Origin: an uncultured Rivibacter sp.
GTDB lineage: Bacteria; Pseudomonadota; Gammaproteobacteria; Burkholderiales; Burkholderiaceae
DNA length: 15,449 nucleotides
NCBI GenBank assembly: GCA_946481025.1
Contig: CAMLNA010000108.1
Span: 1-15,449 of the forward strand
Direction of reading: 5' to 3'
The position numbers and the translations under genes are program-made. Below, piece after piece: positions 1 to 6,509 of this stretch. Every line of letters starts with the position of its first letter. Position 1 is the stretch's first letter. Under the pieces are notes generated by a model. It saw only the letters and a program-made list of their open reading frames with translations. It was not told where the DNA came from and did no database searches.

Positions 1-455
1 TGGCCATCGCCATCGGCACCAGCCATGGCGCCTACAAGTTCAGCCGCAAGCCGACCGGCGACATCCTCGCCGTCGACCGCATCCGGCAGATCCATGCACG
101 CCTGCCCGACACGCACCTCGTGATGCACGGCTCGTCGTCGGTGCCGCAGGAGTGGCTGGCCGTCATTCGCGAGCACGGCGGCGACATCAAGGAAACCTAC
201 GGCGTGCCGGTCGAGGAGATCCGCGAGGGCATCCGCCACGGCGTGCGCAAGGTCAACATCGACACCGACATCCGCCTCGCCATGACCGGCGCCATGCGCC
301 GCGCGATGCACAAGGACCGCGCGGAGTTCGACCCGCGCAAGTTCCTCAAGGAGGCGACCGCGGCGGCGCGGGACGTGTGCGTGGAGCGCTTCGAGGCGTT
401 CGGGTGTGCGGGGATGGCCTCGAAGGTCAGGCCGGCCTCGGCGGCCCTCTCGTAG
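1..455 (+). CDS. fba: Fructose-bisphosphate aldolase, class II (3' part only)
   Basis: Only the C-terminal part (about 150 residues) is inside the window; the reading frame is open from base 3 and ends with TAG at 453-455. Class II aldolases are zinc enzymes that interconvert fructose 1,6-bisphosphate with dihydroxyacetone phosphate and glyceraldehyde 3-phosphate, in glycolysis or the Calvin cycle. Visible family motifs are [11 protein letters not shown] (active-site loop with a zinc-binding His), HGSSSVP (second zinc His) and [14 protein letters not shown] (phosphate-binding and catalytic region). The pattern is closest to the CbbA-like subtype. The end is odd: after [12 protein letters not shown] the protein stops within a few residues, whereas family members I remember continue about 15-20 residues, often with a Met-Ala-x-Arg-Tyr segment. 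The last 29 bases also encode, on the other strand, the end of mxaL. The family call is firm; the shortened C-terminus is judged from memory. Confidence 0.93.
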   Translation, partial: AIAIGTSHGAYKFSRKPTGDILAVDRIRQIHARLPDTHLVMHGSSSVPQEWLAVIREHGGDIKETYGVPVEEIREGIRHGVRKVNIDTDIRLAMTGAMRRAMHKDRAEFDPRKFLKEATAAARDVCVERFEAFGCAGMASKVRPASAALS

Positions 456-1380
456 CCCTCCGCGTGTGCCGCAGAGGCAGGCGGGGCAGGTCCGGGCGGA
501 AGCGCAGCACCAGCAGCAACAGCGCGGCCAGGGCCGGCAGGGCGTTGAGCCGCGTGGGCACCGGTCGGCGGTGCAAGGCGCGCGGGTCGGTCATCGCGGC
601 CTTCATCGCCGTGGGGCCGTCCAGGCGTGCATATCCGAAGCCGGTCTGCCGTGCCAGCGCCAGCAGGTGGGCCTCCCGCAGGCCGGAGAGGTGTTCGGCC
701 GCTGCCTTGCCGCCTTGCACCACCTCGTCGGCGCGCCAGTAGCCGATGCGCCGCCCCGCATCATCGGTGCGTGGAATGGGCTGGGGCGCCGGCTCGCCCG
801 CGCCCAGCAGCCAACCCACGATCTCGCCGGGCTTCACGTCGTCGAACGGTGCGATCTCCGAAGAGTCCAGCGGCGGCGCCTCGTGGCCGTCGCTCACGAA
901 CACCACCGCGGGGTGCGGCTGCAGCTCCTTCGCGGCCCGCACCGCCCAGAACACGCCCTTGCTCACCTGGCTGGCATTGGCCCAGCGCATGCGCCCGTCA
1001 ATGAGCGCGAGCGAGGCCAGCAGGTCGCCATGGTGCTCGCAGACCTCCAGCGGGGCCACGAGCAGCAGCGTGCGGTACTCGGCAAACGCACCCCAGCCGA
1101 CGCGCGAGCCGCAAGGCAGCTCGCCCAGCGCCTGCCGCGCCGCATCGCGCGCAAAGGCCAGGCGGCTTGCGGGCGCCTGGCCAAGGCGCTGGTCCTCCGC
1201 GTCCATGCTCTGCGTGATGTCGAACACCACCACCGCATCGTGCGTGGCGCGCGGCAACGCAATCGGCGGCAGCCAGAGCGCCAGCAACAGCAGCACGAAG
1301 GCGAGTGCAACGAGCCGCACATCGGGGGGAGGCAGCAGCTGCCTCGCCTGCTGCCGCCGCCGGATGCCCAGCCGTCTCAT
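427..1380 (-). CDS. mxaL: MxaL-like VWA-domain membrane protein
   Basis: Protein of 317 residues and last gene of the mxa operon. A membrane segment lies near residues 23-41, followed by a von Willebrand factor A domain whose MIDAS motif reads D54-I-T56-Q-S58-M (DxTxS instead of the usual DxSxS). A strand with FVSDGHE follows, and a second hydrophobic segment lies near 279-292, so the VWA domain probably faces the periplasm. MxaL proteins of methylotrophs are accessory factors for assembling active methanol dehydrogenase; mutants of the mxaACKL group are associated with failure of calcium insertion. The start ATG overlaps the mxaK stop as ATGA (1380-1377), which fixes it and suggests translational coupling. 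The TGA stop at 429-427 lies inside the convergent aldolase gene. It could be called a generic BatA/BatB-type VWA protein, but gene order supports MxaL. Confidence 0.85.
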   Translation of the reverse strand: MRRLGIRRRQQARQLLPPPDVRLVALAFVLLLLALWLPPIALPRATHDAVVVFDITQSMDAEDQRLGQAPASRLAFARDAARQALGELPCGSRVGWGAFAEYRTLLLVAPLEVCEHHGDLLASLALIDGRMRWANASQVSKGVFWAVRAAKELQPHPAVVFVSDGHEAPPLDSSEIAPFDDVKPGEIVGWLLGAGEPAPQPIPRTDDAGRRIGYWRADEVVQGGKAAAEHLSGLREAHLLALARQTGFGYARLDGPTAMKAAMTDPRALHRRPVPTRLNALPALAALLLLVLRFRPDLPRLPLRHTRRATRGPPRPA

Positions 1381-1934
1381 GGCAGGTCGCCGCCGTCGCT
1401 GCGCATCGTGGTGATGGCGCGTTCCCTGGGTGTCGTTCGGGCGTCGTCTGCGCTCGCGGCGTCGTCCGCCTCGGGCGCCAGCCACAGCGCGCGCTCCAGG
1501 TTGTAGCGTGCGTCCCAGCGGCCGGGGTCGGCGCGCAGCAGGTCGCGGTAGTGCTGCTTCGCCAGCTCGATCAACGGCAGCGAGCGGATGGCTTCACCCT
1601 CGCCGTTCTTCAGCGCCTCGCGCAGGTGCAGGTTGCCGGCGTTGTAGAGCGCCGCGCCCCGCAGGTCGGCGCGGTCACCTTCGACGAGCGCCTTGTAGGC
1701 CTTGAGGGCCGCGTCGACGTCGCCGGCCTTCGCCAGCGCCACGGCCTGCGCGAAGCGCGCTTCATCCGGTGCGTCGTCGCCTGGCTGCACGGCCGCCGCC
1801 GGCGCCGCCAGCGAGCGTGCCACGTCGTCGTTGAGCCGCCAGGCGGCATGCAACCGCCAGGCCTGGTGCGCCAGGAGCACGCCCACGATCGCCGCGGCCG
1901 CGCCGAACAGGCGGTGGGCGTGGCGGCGCTTCAT
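1377..1934 (-). CDS. mxaK: MxaK-like membrane-anchored protein
   Basis: Protein of 185 residues. An N-terminal hydrophobic stretch (about residues 8-25) probably anchors it in the inner membrane. The rest is helical, with a TPR-like segment around ALYNAGNLHLREAL and a second around YRDLLRADPGRWDARYNLERAL, and then an acidic, disordered tail rich in Asp and Ala. MxaK is one of the poorly characterised products of the mxaACKL group needed for active methanol dehydrogenase. Sequence identity within this family is low, so the name rests largely on its place between the mxaC-type and mxaL-type VWA genes and on the anchor-plus-TPR layout. It overlaps mxaC upstream (ATGA, 1934-1931) and mxaL downstream (ATGA, 1380-1377), so all three are probably made by coupled translation. 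A BatE/BatC-like TPR protein would be the alternative name. Confidence 0.75.
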   Translation of the reverse strand: MKRRHAHRLFGAAAAIVGVLLAHQAWRLHAAWRLNDDVARSLAAPAAAVQPGDDAPDEARFAQAVALAKAGDVDAALKAYKALVEGDRADLRGAALYNAGNLHLREALKNGEGEAIRSLPLIELAKQHYRDLLRADPGRWDARYNLERALWLAPEADDAASADDARTTPRERAITTMRSDGGDLP

Positions 1935-2965
1935 GGTGCCGTCCTCACGAACGCCGCACGCGCGGCCAGCAGCAGCGCGCAGCACAGCGAGGCGACGGCC
2001 AGGCAGAAGGGCGTGAAGTCCAGCCTCGGCACCAGCTCGGCAAATTCGAGCGGGAAGTTCTCCCGTGCGCCGACGTCGATGATGGCCTGCTGCAGGTCTT
2101 CTTCGGCATCGGCCTGGTAGGCCCGGTAGGGCGTGGCCAGAGACTGGAACGTGCGGTGCAGCGCCAGCTCGGGCGGCACTGCGTCGCTGCCGGCGCCGAC
2201 GGCCGCGGCAGCGTCGTCGAGCATCGGGCCGCCGATGGAGCGCAGGTACACCCAATACAGTGCGATGCGGTTGCGCGCGAGGCCCGCATGCAGCTGCCTC
2301 CGTGTCTGCTCGTCGAGCCGCGCACCGCCGTCGGATACGAGCAGCACGATGCGGTTGCCGGCATAGGTGCGCTCGTCGAACTGGGCCACCGCGGCGAGCA
2401 GGGCCCGGCCTACGTCCGTCTCGGCCAGTCCGCGGCCCACCGCGCCGGCGGCGATCACGGCGCGCACTGCGGCGTCGTGCTGCGTGAAGGGCACCACGTG
2501 GATGGGCCGGGCGCTGAAGAACATCACCGCGAAGCGATCGTCCGGGCGCTGCTCCACGAAGCGCATGAGCAGGTCGCGTGCCACCCGGCCCTTCTGCGGG
2601 CCGCGCGAGCGCGCCTGGTGCCGCAGCACGATGGGGTCGATGCTGCGCCAGTCCGGCGGCAGCATGCGCTCGTCCATGCTGCGGCTGCGGTCCATCAGCA
2701 GCAGGATCTCGGCACCGCGGCCGGTGCGCATGACCTGCGTTTCCGGCAGGCCTGGCGAGGCCAGAGCCAGCGCGGTGGCCAGCAGCGCCAGCACCGCGAG
2801 GCCGTGCCACAGCCACCCGGCCGCGCGGCCCCACGGGTCCGCAGGCAGCCAGGCCAGCCATGGGAACGCGCGTGCGTCGCGCCGTCGCGGCAACAGCGGC
2901 AGCACGGCAAGGGGCACGAGGAGCAAGGCCCAGGGCTGCGCGAAATCGAGCTGGGCCAGGTTCAT
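1931..2965 (-). CDS. mxaC: MxaC-like VWA-domain membrane protein
   Basis: Protein of 344 residues. The N-terminus (FAQPWALLLVPLAVLPLLP) is a membrane segment typical of BatA/MxaC proteins, followed by a second near residues 52-70. A von Willebrand A domain starts at about residue 86 with an intact MIDAS motif D92-R-S94-R-S96-M; FSARPIHVVPFT and IVLLVSDGGARLD match later VWA strands. A final hydrophobic helix lies near 314-336. In methylotrophs MxaC works with MoxR/MxaR, MxaS, MxaA, MxaK and MxaL in the periplasmic maturation of PQQ methanol dehydrogenase, probably in calcium insertion. Its ATG overlaps the mxaA stop (ATGA, 2965-2962) and its own stop overlaps the mxaK start. The pairing with a second VWA protein, MxaL, mirrors the BatA/BatB pair of other MoxR operons. 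Confidence 0.87.
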   Translation of the reverse strand: MNLAQLDFAQPWALLLVPLAVLPLLPRRRDARAFPWLAWLPADPWGRAAGWLWHGLAVLALLATALALASPGLPETQVMRTGRGAEILLLMDRSRSMDERMLPPDWRSIDPIVLRHQARSRGPQKGRVARDLLMRFVEQRPDDRFAVMFFSARPIHVVPFTQHDAAVRAVIAAGAVGRGLAETDVGRALLAAVAQFDERTYAGNRIVLLVSDGGARLDEQTRRQLHAGLARNRIALYWVYLRSIGGPMLDDAAAAVGAGSDAVPPELALHRTFQSLATPYRAYQADAEEDLQQAIIDVGARENFPLEFAELVPRLDFTPFCLAVASLCCALLLAARAAFVRTAP

Positions 2966-3852
2966 CGCGCGTGGCGCCTTTCGGCGCGGCAGAGCTGGCC
3001 GCACAGCACGCGAAGCGACAAGGGCACGTGCTCGGGCGCCGCTTCGCCGCAGCCATAGAAATGGGCCGCGGACTGCGCGTAGAACGCCTCGATGGCCCCG
3101 CGCAGGGGCAGCAGGTGTGGCGCGCGTTCGAAAAGCCGCGGCAGCGTGGAAGCCTGCACGACCAGGCCGGCCGTGCGGTCGAAGGCTCGGTGCAGGGCCT
3201 GCCAGGCGGGCGGCCCGGCTTCGGCGCCGTTGCTCAATGCGTGCAACTCGCGCAGGGCACGCGCGAAGGGCAGCTGCGCCGCGTCGCCGCGGTTGCGCCA
3301 CAGCCACCAAACCAGCCAGGCGCAGAGCACGAGGGCCAGCACGGCGCCGAGCACGGCGACGCGGCGCTCGATGGGCTGCGTGTCGATGCGCGGCGGCGGC
3401 AGGTCCGGGCGCAGTGCGGTGAGCGCGCCCGCGGAAAAAGCGCTGCGCGGCGTGAGCGGCGCCACGCTGAGCGGCCACTCGGGCACCTGCAGGGCGGCCC
3501 CACCACCGGTCAACGGCAGCTCCCACCGCGGCAGCTGCACCGTGGCCAGCGCCTGCGGTGCATTCACGAGCTGGTACTCCACCACCAGCCAGCGCCGCCC
3601 GGCACCGTCGCGCTCGATGCGAGCGCCGCGCCGCTCCAGCCAGCTGCCCACGCGCCCCGCGCCGGGCAGGCTGCGCGGTTGCACGCCATGCCCGCCACGC
3701 TCCAGCAGCACGCGCTGCGTCAGCAGGTCGCCGATCACGTGGCCGAAGGCGCGCGGCTGTTCGATGGTCACTTCATCCCCTGCAGCCGGTGCCGTGCCGT
3801 GAGCCACGCAGGTGACGGCCAGCGCCGCGGTTGCGCGCCGCAGGGCCTTCAT
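2962..3852 (-). CDS. mxaA: MxaA-like exported, membrane-anchored protein
   Basis: Protein of 296 residues. The N-terminus (MKALRRATAALAVTCVAHG) looks like a Sec signal peptide ending near residue 25. An extracytoplasmic domain of about 135 residues follows, then one transmembrane helix (about 165-186, VAVLGAVLALVLCAWLVWWLW) and a cytoplasmic C-terminal domain of about 110 residues. That topology, and the position between the DUF58 gene and the first VWA gene, match MxaA, required for calcium incorporation into methanol dehydrogenase. Frame alone allows an earlier start, but the ATG at 3852 forms an ATGA overlap with the mxaS stop and gives a clean signal peptide, so I chose it. Sequence similarity in this family is weak and I see no catalytic motif; the name depends on layout and neighbours. 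Confidence 0.8.
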   Translation of the reverse strand: MKALRRATAALAVTCVAHGTAPAAGDEVTIEQPRAFGHVIGDLLTQRVLLERGGHGVQPRSLPGAGRVGSWLERRGARIERDGAGRRWLVVEYQLVNAPQALATVQLPRWELPLTGGGAALQVPEWPLSVAPLTPRSAFSAGALTALRPDLPPPRIDTQPIERRVAVLGAVLALVLCAWLVWWLWRNRGDAAQLPFARALRELHALSNGAEAGPPAWQALHRAFDRTAGLVVQASTLPRLFERAPHLLPLRGAIEAFYAQSAAHFYGCGEAAPEHVPLSLRVLCGQLCRAERRHAR

Positions 3853-4727
3853 GCGAAGGCCTCGATGAAATGACGCGACATCGCCTCTGGATCGAAGCGG
3901 CCTGTCAGATGCAACGGGTGCAGGCCGCGCGCGCCGAACACGGCCGCCAGCTGCGCGCGGCGCAGGTCCACCGCGGCCTGCCAGCGCCGCTGCAGGGCCG
4001 GGCGCATCCACAGCGTGCGGCGCACCCCGGGAGTCTCGGCATCACGCAGGAAGGCAAGCCCCTGCGGCGCCGGCACCTCCGTCTCGGCGGGGTCCCACAC
4101 GACCACCGGTACGACGAAGGCATGCGACAGGCAGTCCAGCGCGGGCGCCAGAAGGTCCAGCGGCCAGTGAAAGTCCGACACCAGGAACACCAGGGCCTGC
4201 CGTCCCGCCCACCGCTGCGCCACGCGCAGCAGGCCACCCGCGCCGGGGGCGCCGTTGCGCGCCTCGCATTGCCGCAGCCTTTCGGCCATCAGGCTGCCGG
4301 CGGCGCGACCGCGCATCGGTGGCATGAACAGGTCGTCCCGTTCGTCGCCGTCGAAGGCCGCCAGGCCCAGCATGTCGCCCAGGCGAAAGCTGCTCGCGCC
4401 CAATGCGTCGAGCAGGTCCGCAGCCACGTCCAGCTTGCGCCGCGGCCGGCCGAACGCCATCGAGGCCGACACGTCGACCACGGCAAGGGCCGTGGTGGCG
4501 GCGCGCTGCCGGCTCACGCGCACGAGCCACTCGCCACCCGGTTGGCGCAGGCTCGCGCGCAGGTCGAGCCGGCGCGGATCGGGCCAGTGGCGCAGGGCCA
4601 TGTGCGAGACGAACTCCATGCCGGCGCCCAGCGCGGTGCCCGCGTGCGCGCCCGGCCGCCAGCCTGCGACGCGGCGCGGCAACCGGTACTGGAATTCGAT
4701 CTGCGGCCTTGGCGCGCCTGTAGCCAT
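3849..4727 (-). CDS. mxaS: MxaS-like DUF58 protein
   Basis: Protein of 292 residues of the DUF58 type: VWA-like proteins that accompany MoxR ATPases. The segment GMEFVSHMALRHWPDPRRLD corresponds to the N-terminal DUF58 core, and V-V-D85-V-S87-A-S89-M is a complete MIDAS-like DxSxS metal site. LVFLVSDFHWPLDLL matches the second VWA strand. There is no signal peptide, so it is probably cytoplasmic or associated with the inner face of the membrane, where MoxR acts. The start follows the moxR stop by 9 bp, with a modest GAGG Shine-Dalgarno sequence; the stop overlaps the mxaA start as ATGA. Known MxaS proteins belong to the methanol-dehydrogenase maturation cluster, but their exact biochemical step is not established. 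Confidence 0.85.
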   Translation of the reverse strand: MATGAPRPQIEFQYRLPRRVAGWRPGAHAGTALGAGMEFVSHMALRHWPDPRRLDLRASLRQPGGEWLVRVSRQRAATTALAVVDVSASMAFGRPRRKLDVAADLLDALGASSFRLGDMLGLAAFDGDERDDLFMPPMRGRAAGSLMAERLRQCEARNGAPGAGGLLRVAQRWAGRQALVFLVSDFHWPLDLLAPALDCLSHAFVVPVVVWDPAETEVPAPQGLAFLRDAETPGVRRTLWMRPALQRRWQAAVDLRRAQLAAVFGARGLHPLHLTGRFDPEAMSRHFIEAFA

Positions 4728-4736
4728 GGTCGTGCC

Positions 4737-5762
4737 TCACGCCCGCGGCGTTGCCACCTGCTGCAGGATCTGCCGCACCAGCTCGCCTGCGATCTCGGCG
4801 CGCCGCAGCTCGTACACCGGCGTGAAGAAGATGCGGTGGCCCAGCACCGCCGGAGCGACGCCCGCGATGTCGTCGGGCAGCAGGTGACTGCGGCCGTCGA
4901 GCCAGGCCACCACGCGGGCCGCGCGCGCGAGTGCCATCACGCCGCGAGGGCTGGCGCCCGCAAGCACCAGGCGGTCCATGTCCACGCCGTCGATGCGGAT
5001 GCCGAAGTCCTGCGGCGCACGGCTCGCGTCCCACAGGTCGACCACGTAGCGCTGCAGCGCCTCGCTGGCGGTGACGCCGCGCTGGATGGCCGCGCCGATG
5101 GCATTGAGCTCCTGCCACGGCACCACGCCCGGCGACACCTGCCGCAGCAGCCCATCCACGTCGTGGAAGGCCGGATCGAACACCAGCGCGCGGCGCGTCT
5201 CGAAGTCGCCCGGCGTGGGCATCGAGACTTCGAGCATGAAGCGGTCGCGCGCGGCCGAGGCGAGTTCGAAAGTCTCCTCCTTCTCGACCTTGTTGCGGTC
5301 GGCGAACACGATCATGTGCGGGAAGCGGAATTCCTCGCCGAAGGCCGACACGGTGCGCTCGGCCATGGCGCGCAGCAGCAGCGACTGCACCTGCGGGCGT
5401 GCACGGTTGATCTCGTTGAAGAAGAAGGTGACCAGCCGGTCGCGATGGCGCAGGAGCGGGCCCGGATCGATGCGAGGCTTGCCTTGCGCGTCGACGTAGG
5501 TGTGGTAGATCAGGTCGCCGGGCAGCAGGTCGACGGTCCCTTCGACACGCTCGAAGTCGCCGCCCACCGCGCGGGCGAAGGCGCGCAGCAGCGTTGTCTT
5601 GCCCACGCCGACGTCGCCTTCGAGCAGCACGTGGCCGCGCGCGAACAGCGCCACGTCGATCAGGCGCACGGTGTCGTGCTGGCCGATCACCGCCTTCTCG
5701 ACTTCGCGCTCCATGCGCAGCGCACGCTCGCGCCAGTCGGCCAACTGCTCGTCCAGGGCCAT
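4737..5762 (-). CDS. moxR: MoxR/MxaR family AAA+ ATPase
   Basis: Protein of 341 residues and first gene of the mxa operon. It is an AAA+ ATPase of the MoxR family, which act with VWA proteins as chaperones that activate metalloenzymes, here PQQ methanol dehydrogenase. The Walker A motif is GDVGVGKT (49-56). Walker B reads VTFFFNE (111-117), with Asn where most MoxR proteins have Asp before the Glu; this may be usual for the methylotroph subgroup. FADRNKVEKEETFEL (about 153-167) takes the place of the common ATQNP sensor-1 region and keeps the Asn. A stop codon (TAA) lies in frame two codons upstream of the ATG, so the gene cannot start earlier. There is no strong Shine-Dalgarno sequence. Distinctive text such as NEINRARPQVQSLLLRAMAER favours the MxaR type over general MoxR. 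Confidence 0.9.
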   Translation of the reverse strand: MALDEQLADWRERALRMEREVEKAVIGQHDTVRLIDVALFARGHVLLEGDVGVGKTTLLRAFARAVGGDFERVEGTVDLLPGDLIYHTYVDAQGKPRIDPGPLLRHRDRLVTFFFNEINRARPQVQSLLLRAMAERTVSAFGEEFRFPHMIVFADRNKVEKEETFELASAARDRFMLEVSMPTPGDFETRRALVFDPAFHDVDGLLRQVSPGVVPWQELNAIGAAIQRGVTASEALQRYVVDLWDASRAPQDFGIRIDGVDMDRLVLAGASPRGVMALARAARVVAWLDGRSHLLPDDIAGVAPAVLGHRIFFTPVYELRRAEIAGELVRQILQQVATPRA

Positions 5763-5953
5763 GGGTTACGCACTCGCCGCTTCACAGGCAAGCGTCTGCA
5801 ACGTCAGGCCGGGAGCATGGGCGCACGGCCGTGCCGCGGTGCAGCCGGGACTTCCCCCGGCTTGACGGGGGCGGCTGCGCGATCGGGGTGGCCGCCGTGT
5901 CCCGCTTTGGCGCGCTGCGGCCGCGCGGGGGGCGGCTGGCGCGCCAGTCTGGC
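5763..5953. other. Intergenic spacer upstream of moxR with GC-rich hairpins
   Basis: This 191-bp gap separates the small exported-protein gene from moxR, both on the minus strand. It holds a strong hairpin (listed separately) and a weaker one around 5911-5927, and is otherwise very GC rich. Any promoter for the mxa operon should be here, but I see no convincing -35/-10 pair. The style resembles GC-rich intergenic repeats I recall from Comamonadaceae, which is unverified. Confidence 0.5.
5841..5878. repeat. Two-part hairpin upstream of moxR
   Basis: GCAGCCG (5841-5847) is the exact reverse complement of CGGCTGC (5872-5878). Inside it CCCCCG (5854-5859) pairs with CGGGGG (5866-5871) around a 6-base loop, leaving GGACTT as a one-sided bulge. 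It lies after the stop of the small exported-protein gene and about 80 bp before the moxR start. It could end the upstream transcript, act as a leader structure for the mxa operon, or be a dispersed palindromic repeat. There is no U-tract on the minus strand, so a classic intrinsic terminator is not supported. Confidence 0.6.
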
Positions 5954-6277
5954 TCAGTGCCGCGCCAGCTCCAGCCCGGCGGCGCGTTCGTAGGCCACCC
6001 GCACCGCGTGTGCATCGGCCGGGGCCAGCGCGGTCAGCGTGGTCGGGTGCAGCTGCTGCATCTGCTGCGCGTCGAGCCGGCGGATGTAGCGCCAGCCGGC
6101 AGGGGTCTTGATGTAGGCGTGGCCGGTGGCGGGCTCGACGTAGACGTCGAACTCCCGGGCCGGTGCCGGCTCGCCTTGCGACCAGGCGGGCGCCGCGGCC
6201 AGGGCCAGCGCGAGGGCGGCCGCGGTGGCGGCGACGGCGGTGGTGAAGGTGAGGGCGCGGTGCGGGAGCGGCTGCAT
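5954..6277 (-). CDS. Small exported protein, function unknown
   Basis: Predicted protein of 107 residues. The first 33 or so residues form a clear Sec-type signal peptide: short basic start, long Ala/Leu hydrophobic core, then APAWSQ as a likely cleavage region. The mature part is about 70 residues, with the segment [26 protein letters not shown], which looks like a compact beta structure, then a helical end. There are no cysteines and no motif I can link to a function. It lies upstream of moxR on the same strand, separated by a 191-bp spacer with a hairpin, so it may be a separate transcript or the first gene of the mxa operon. The Shine-Dalgarno sequence is weak. It could be a periplasmic partner of the quinoprotein system, but only proximity suggests that. 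Confidence 0.72.
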   Translation of the reverse strand: MQPLPHRALTFTTAVAATAAALALALAAAPAWSQGEPAPAREFDVYVEPATGHAYIKTPAGWRYIRRLDAQQMQQLHPTTLTALAPADAHAVRVAYERAAGLELARH

Positions 6278-6509
6278 GGTGGTCTCGTCTCTGGGTTGGC
6301 TGTTCGTGGCGCCAGTGTCGCGAGCGCTCGTTTCAGCCGTGCTTTGCCGGGTTCCCGGCGTGTTTCATTTGTTGCGCCGCCGCAGGCGCGCCGCGTGTGA
6401 ACTGTTCGACGGCCGGCGCCCGCCTGTTGCATTTGCGGCCTTCAGGCCAGGTGCGTGCCCTCCGATATCCGGCACTGGACAGACGCAACGCGGGACGAGG
6501 GGTCGAGTG
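6278..6509. promoter_or_regulatory. Divergent intergenic region with two short palindromes
   Basis: This 232-bp region separates the divergently read small exported-protein gene and the chemotaxis receptor gene, so it should hold promoters for both. Two symmetrical sites stand out: CGAGCGCTCG at 6321-6330 (perfect 10-bp palindrome) and GCCGGG-TT-CCCGGC at 6346-6359 (perfect 6-bp arms). Either could be an operator, but at this GC content short GC palindromes arise easily by chance. I see no sigma-28 type flagellar promoter and no clear sigma-70 hexamers. Confidence 0.3.

Noticed and set aside
406..1506. Long plus-strand frame opposite mxaL.
   Set aside because: Antisense to a VWA gene fixed by its ATGA overlap with mxaK; the product is a low-complexity Gln/Arg-rich sequence.
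3831..5993. A 720-codon open frame on the plus strand opposite mxaA, mxaS and moxR.
   Set aside because: It is antisense to three well-supported genes. Its translation is rich in Arg, His, Ala and Gln without any domain, as expected from the complement of high-GC coding DNA.
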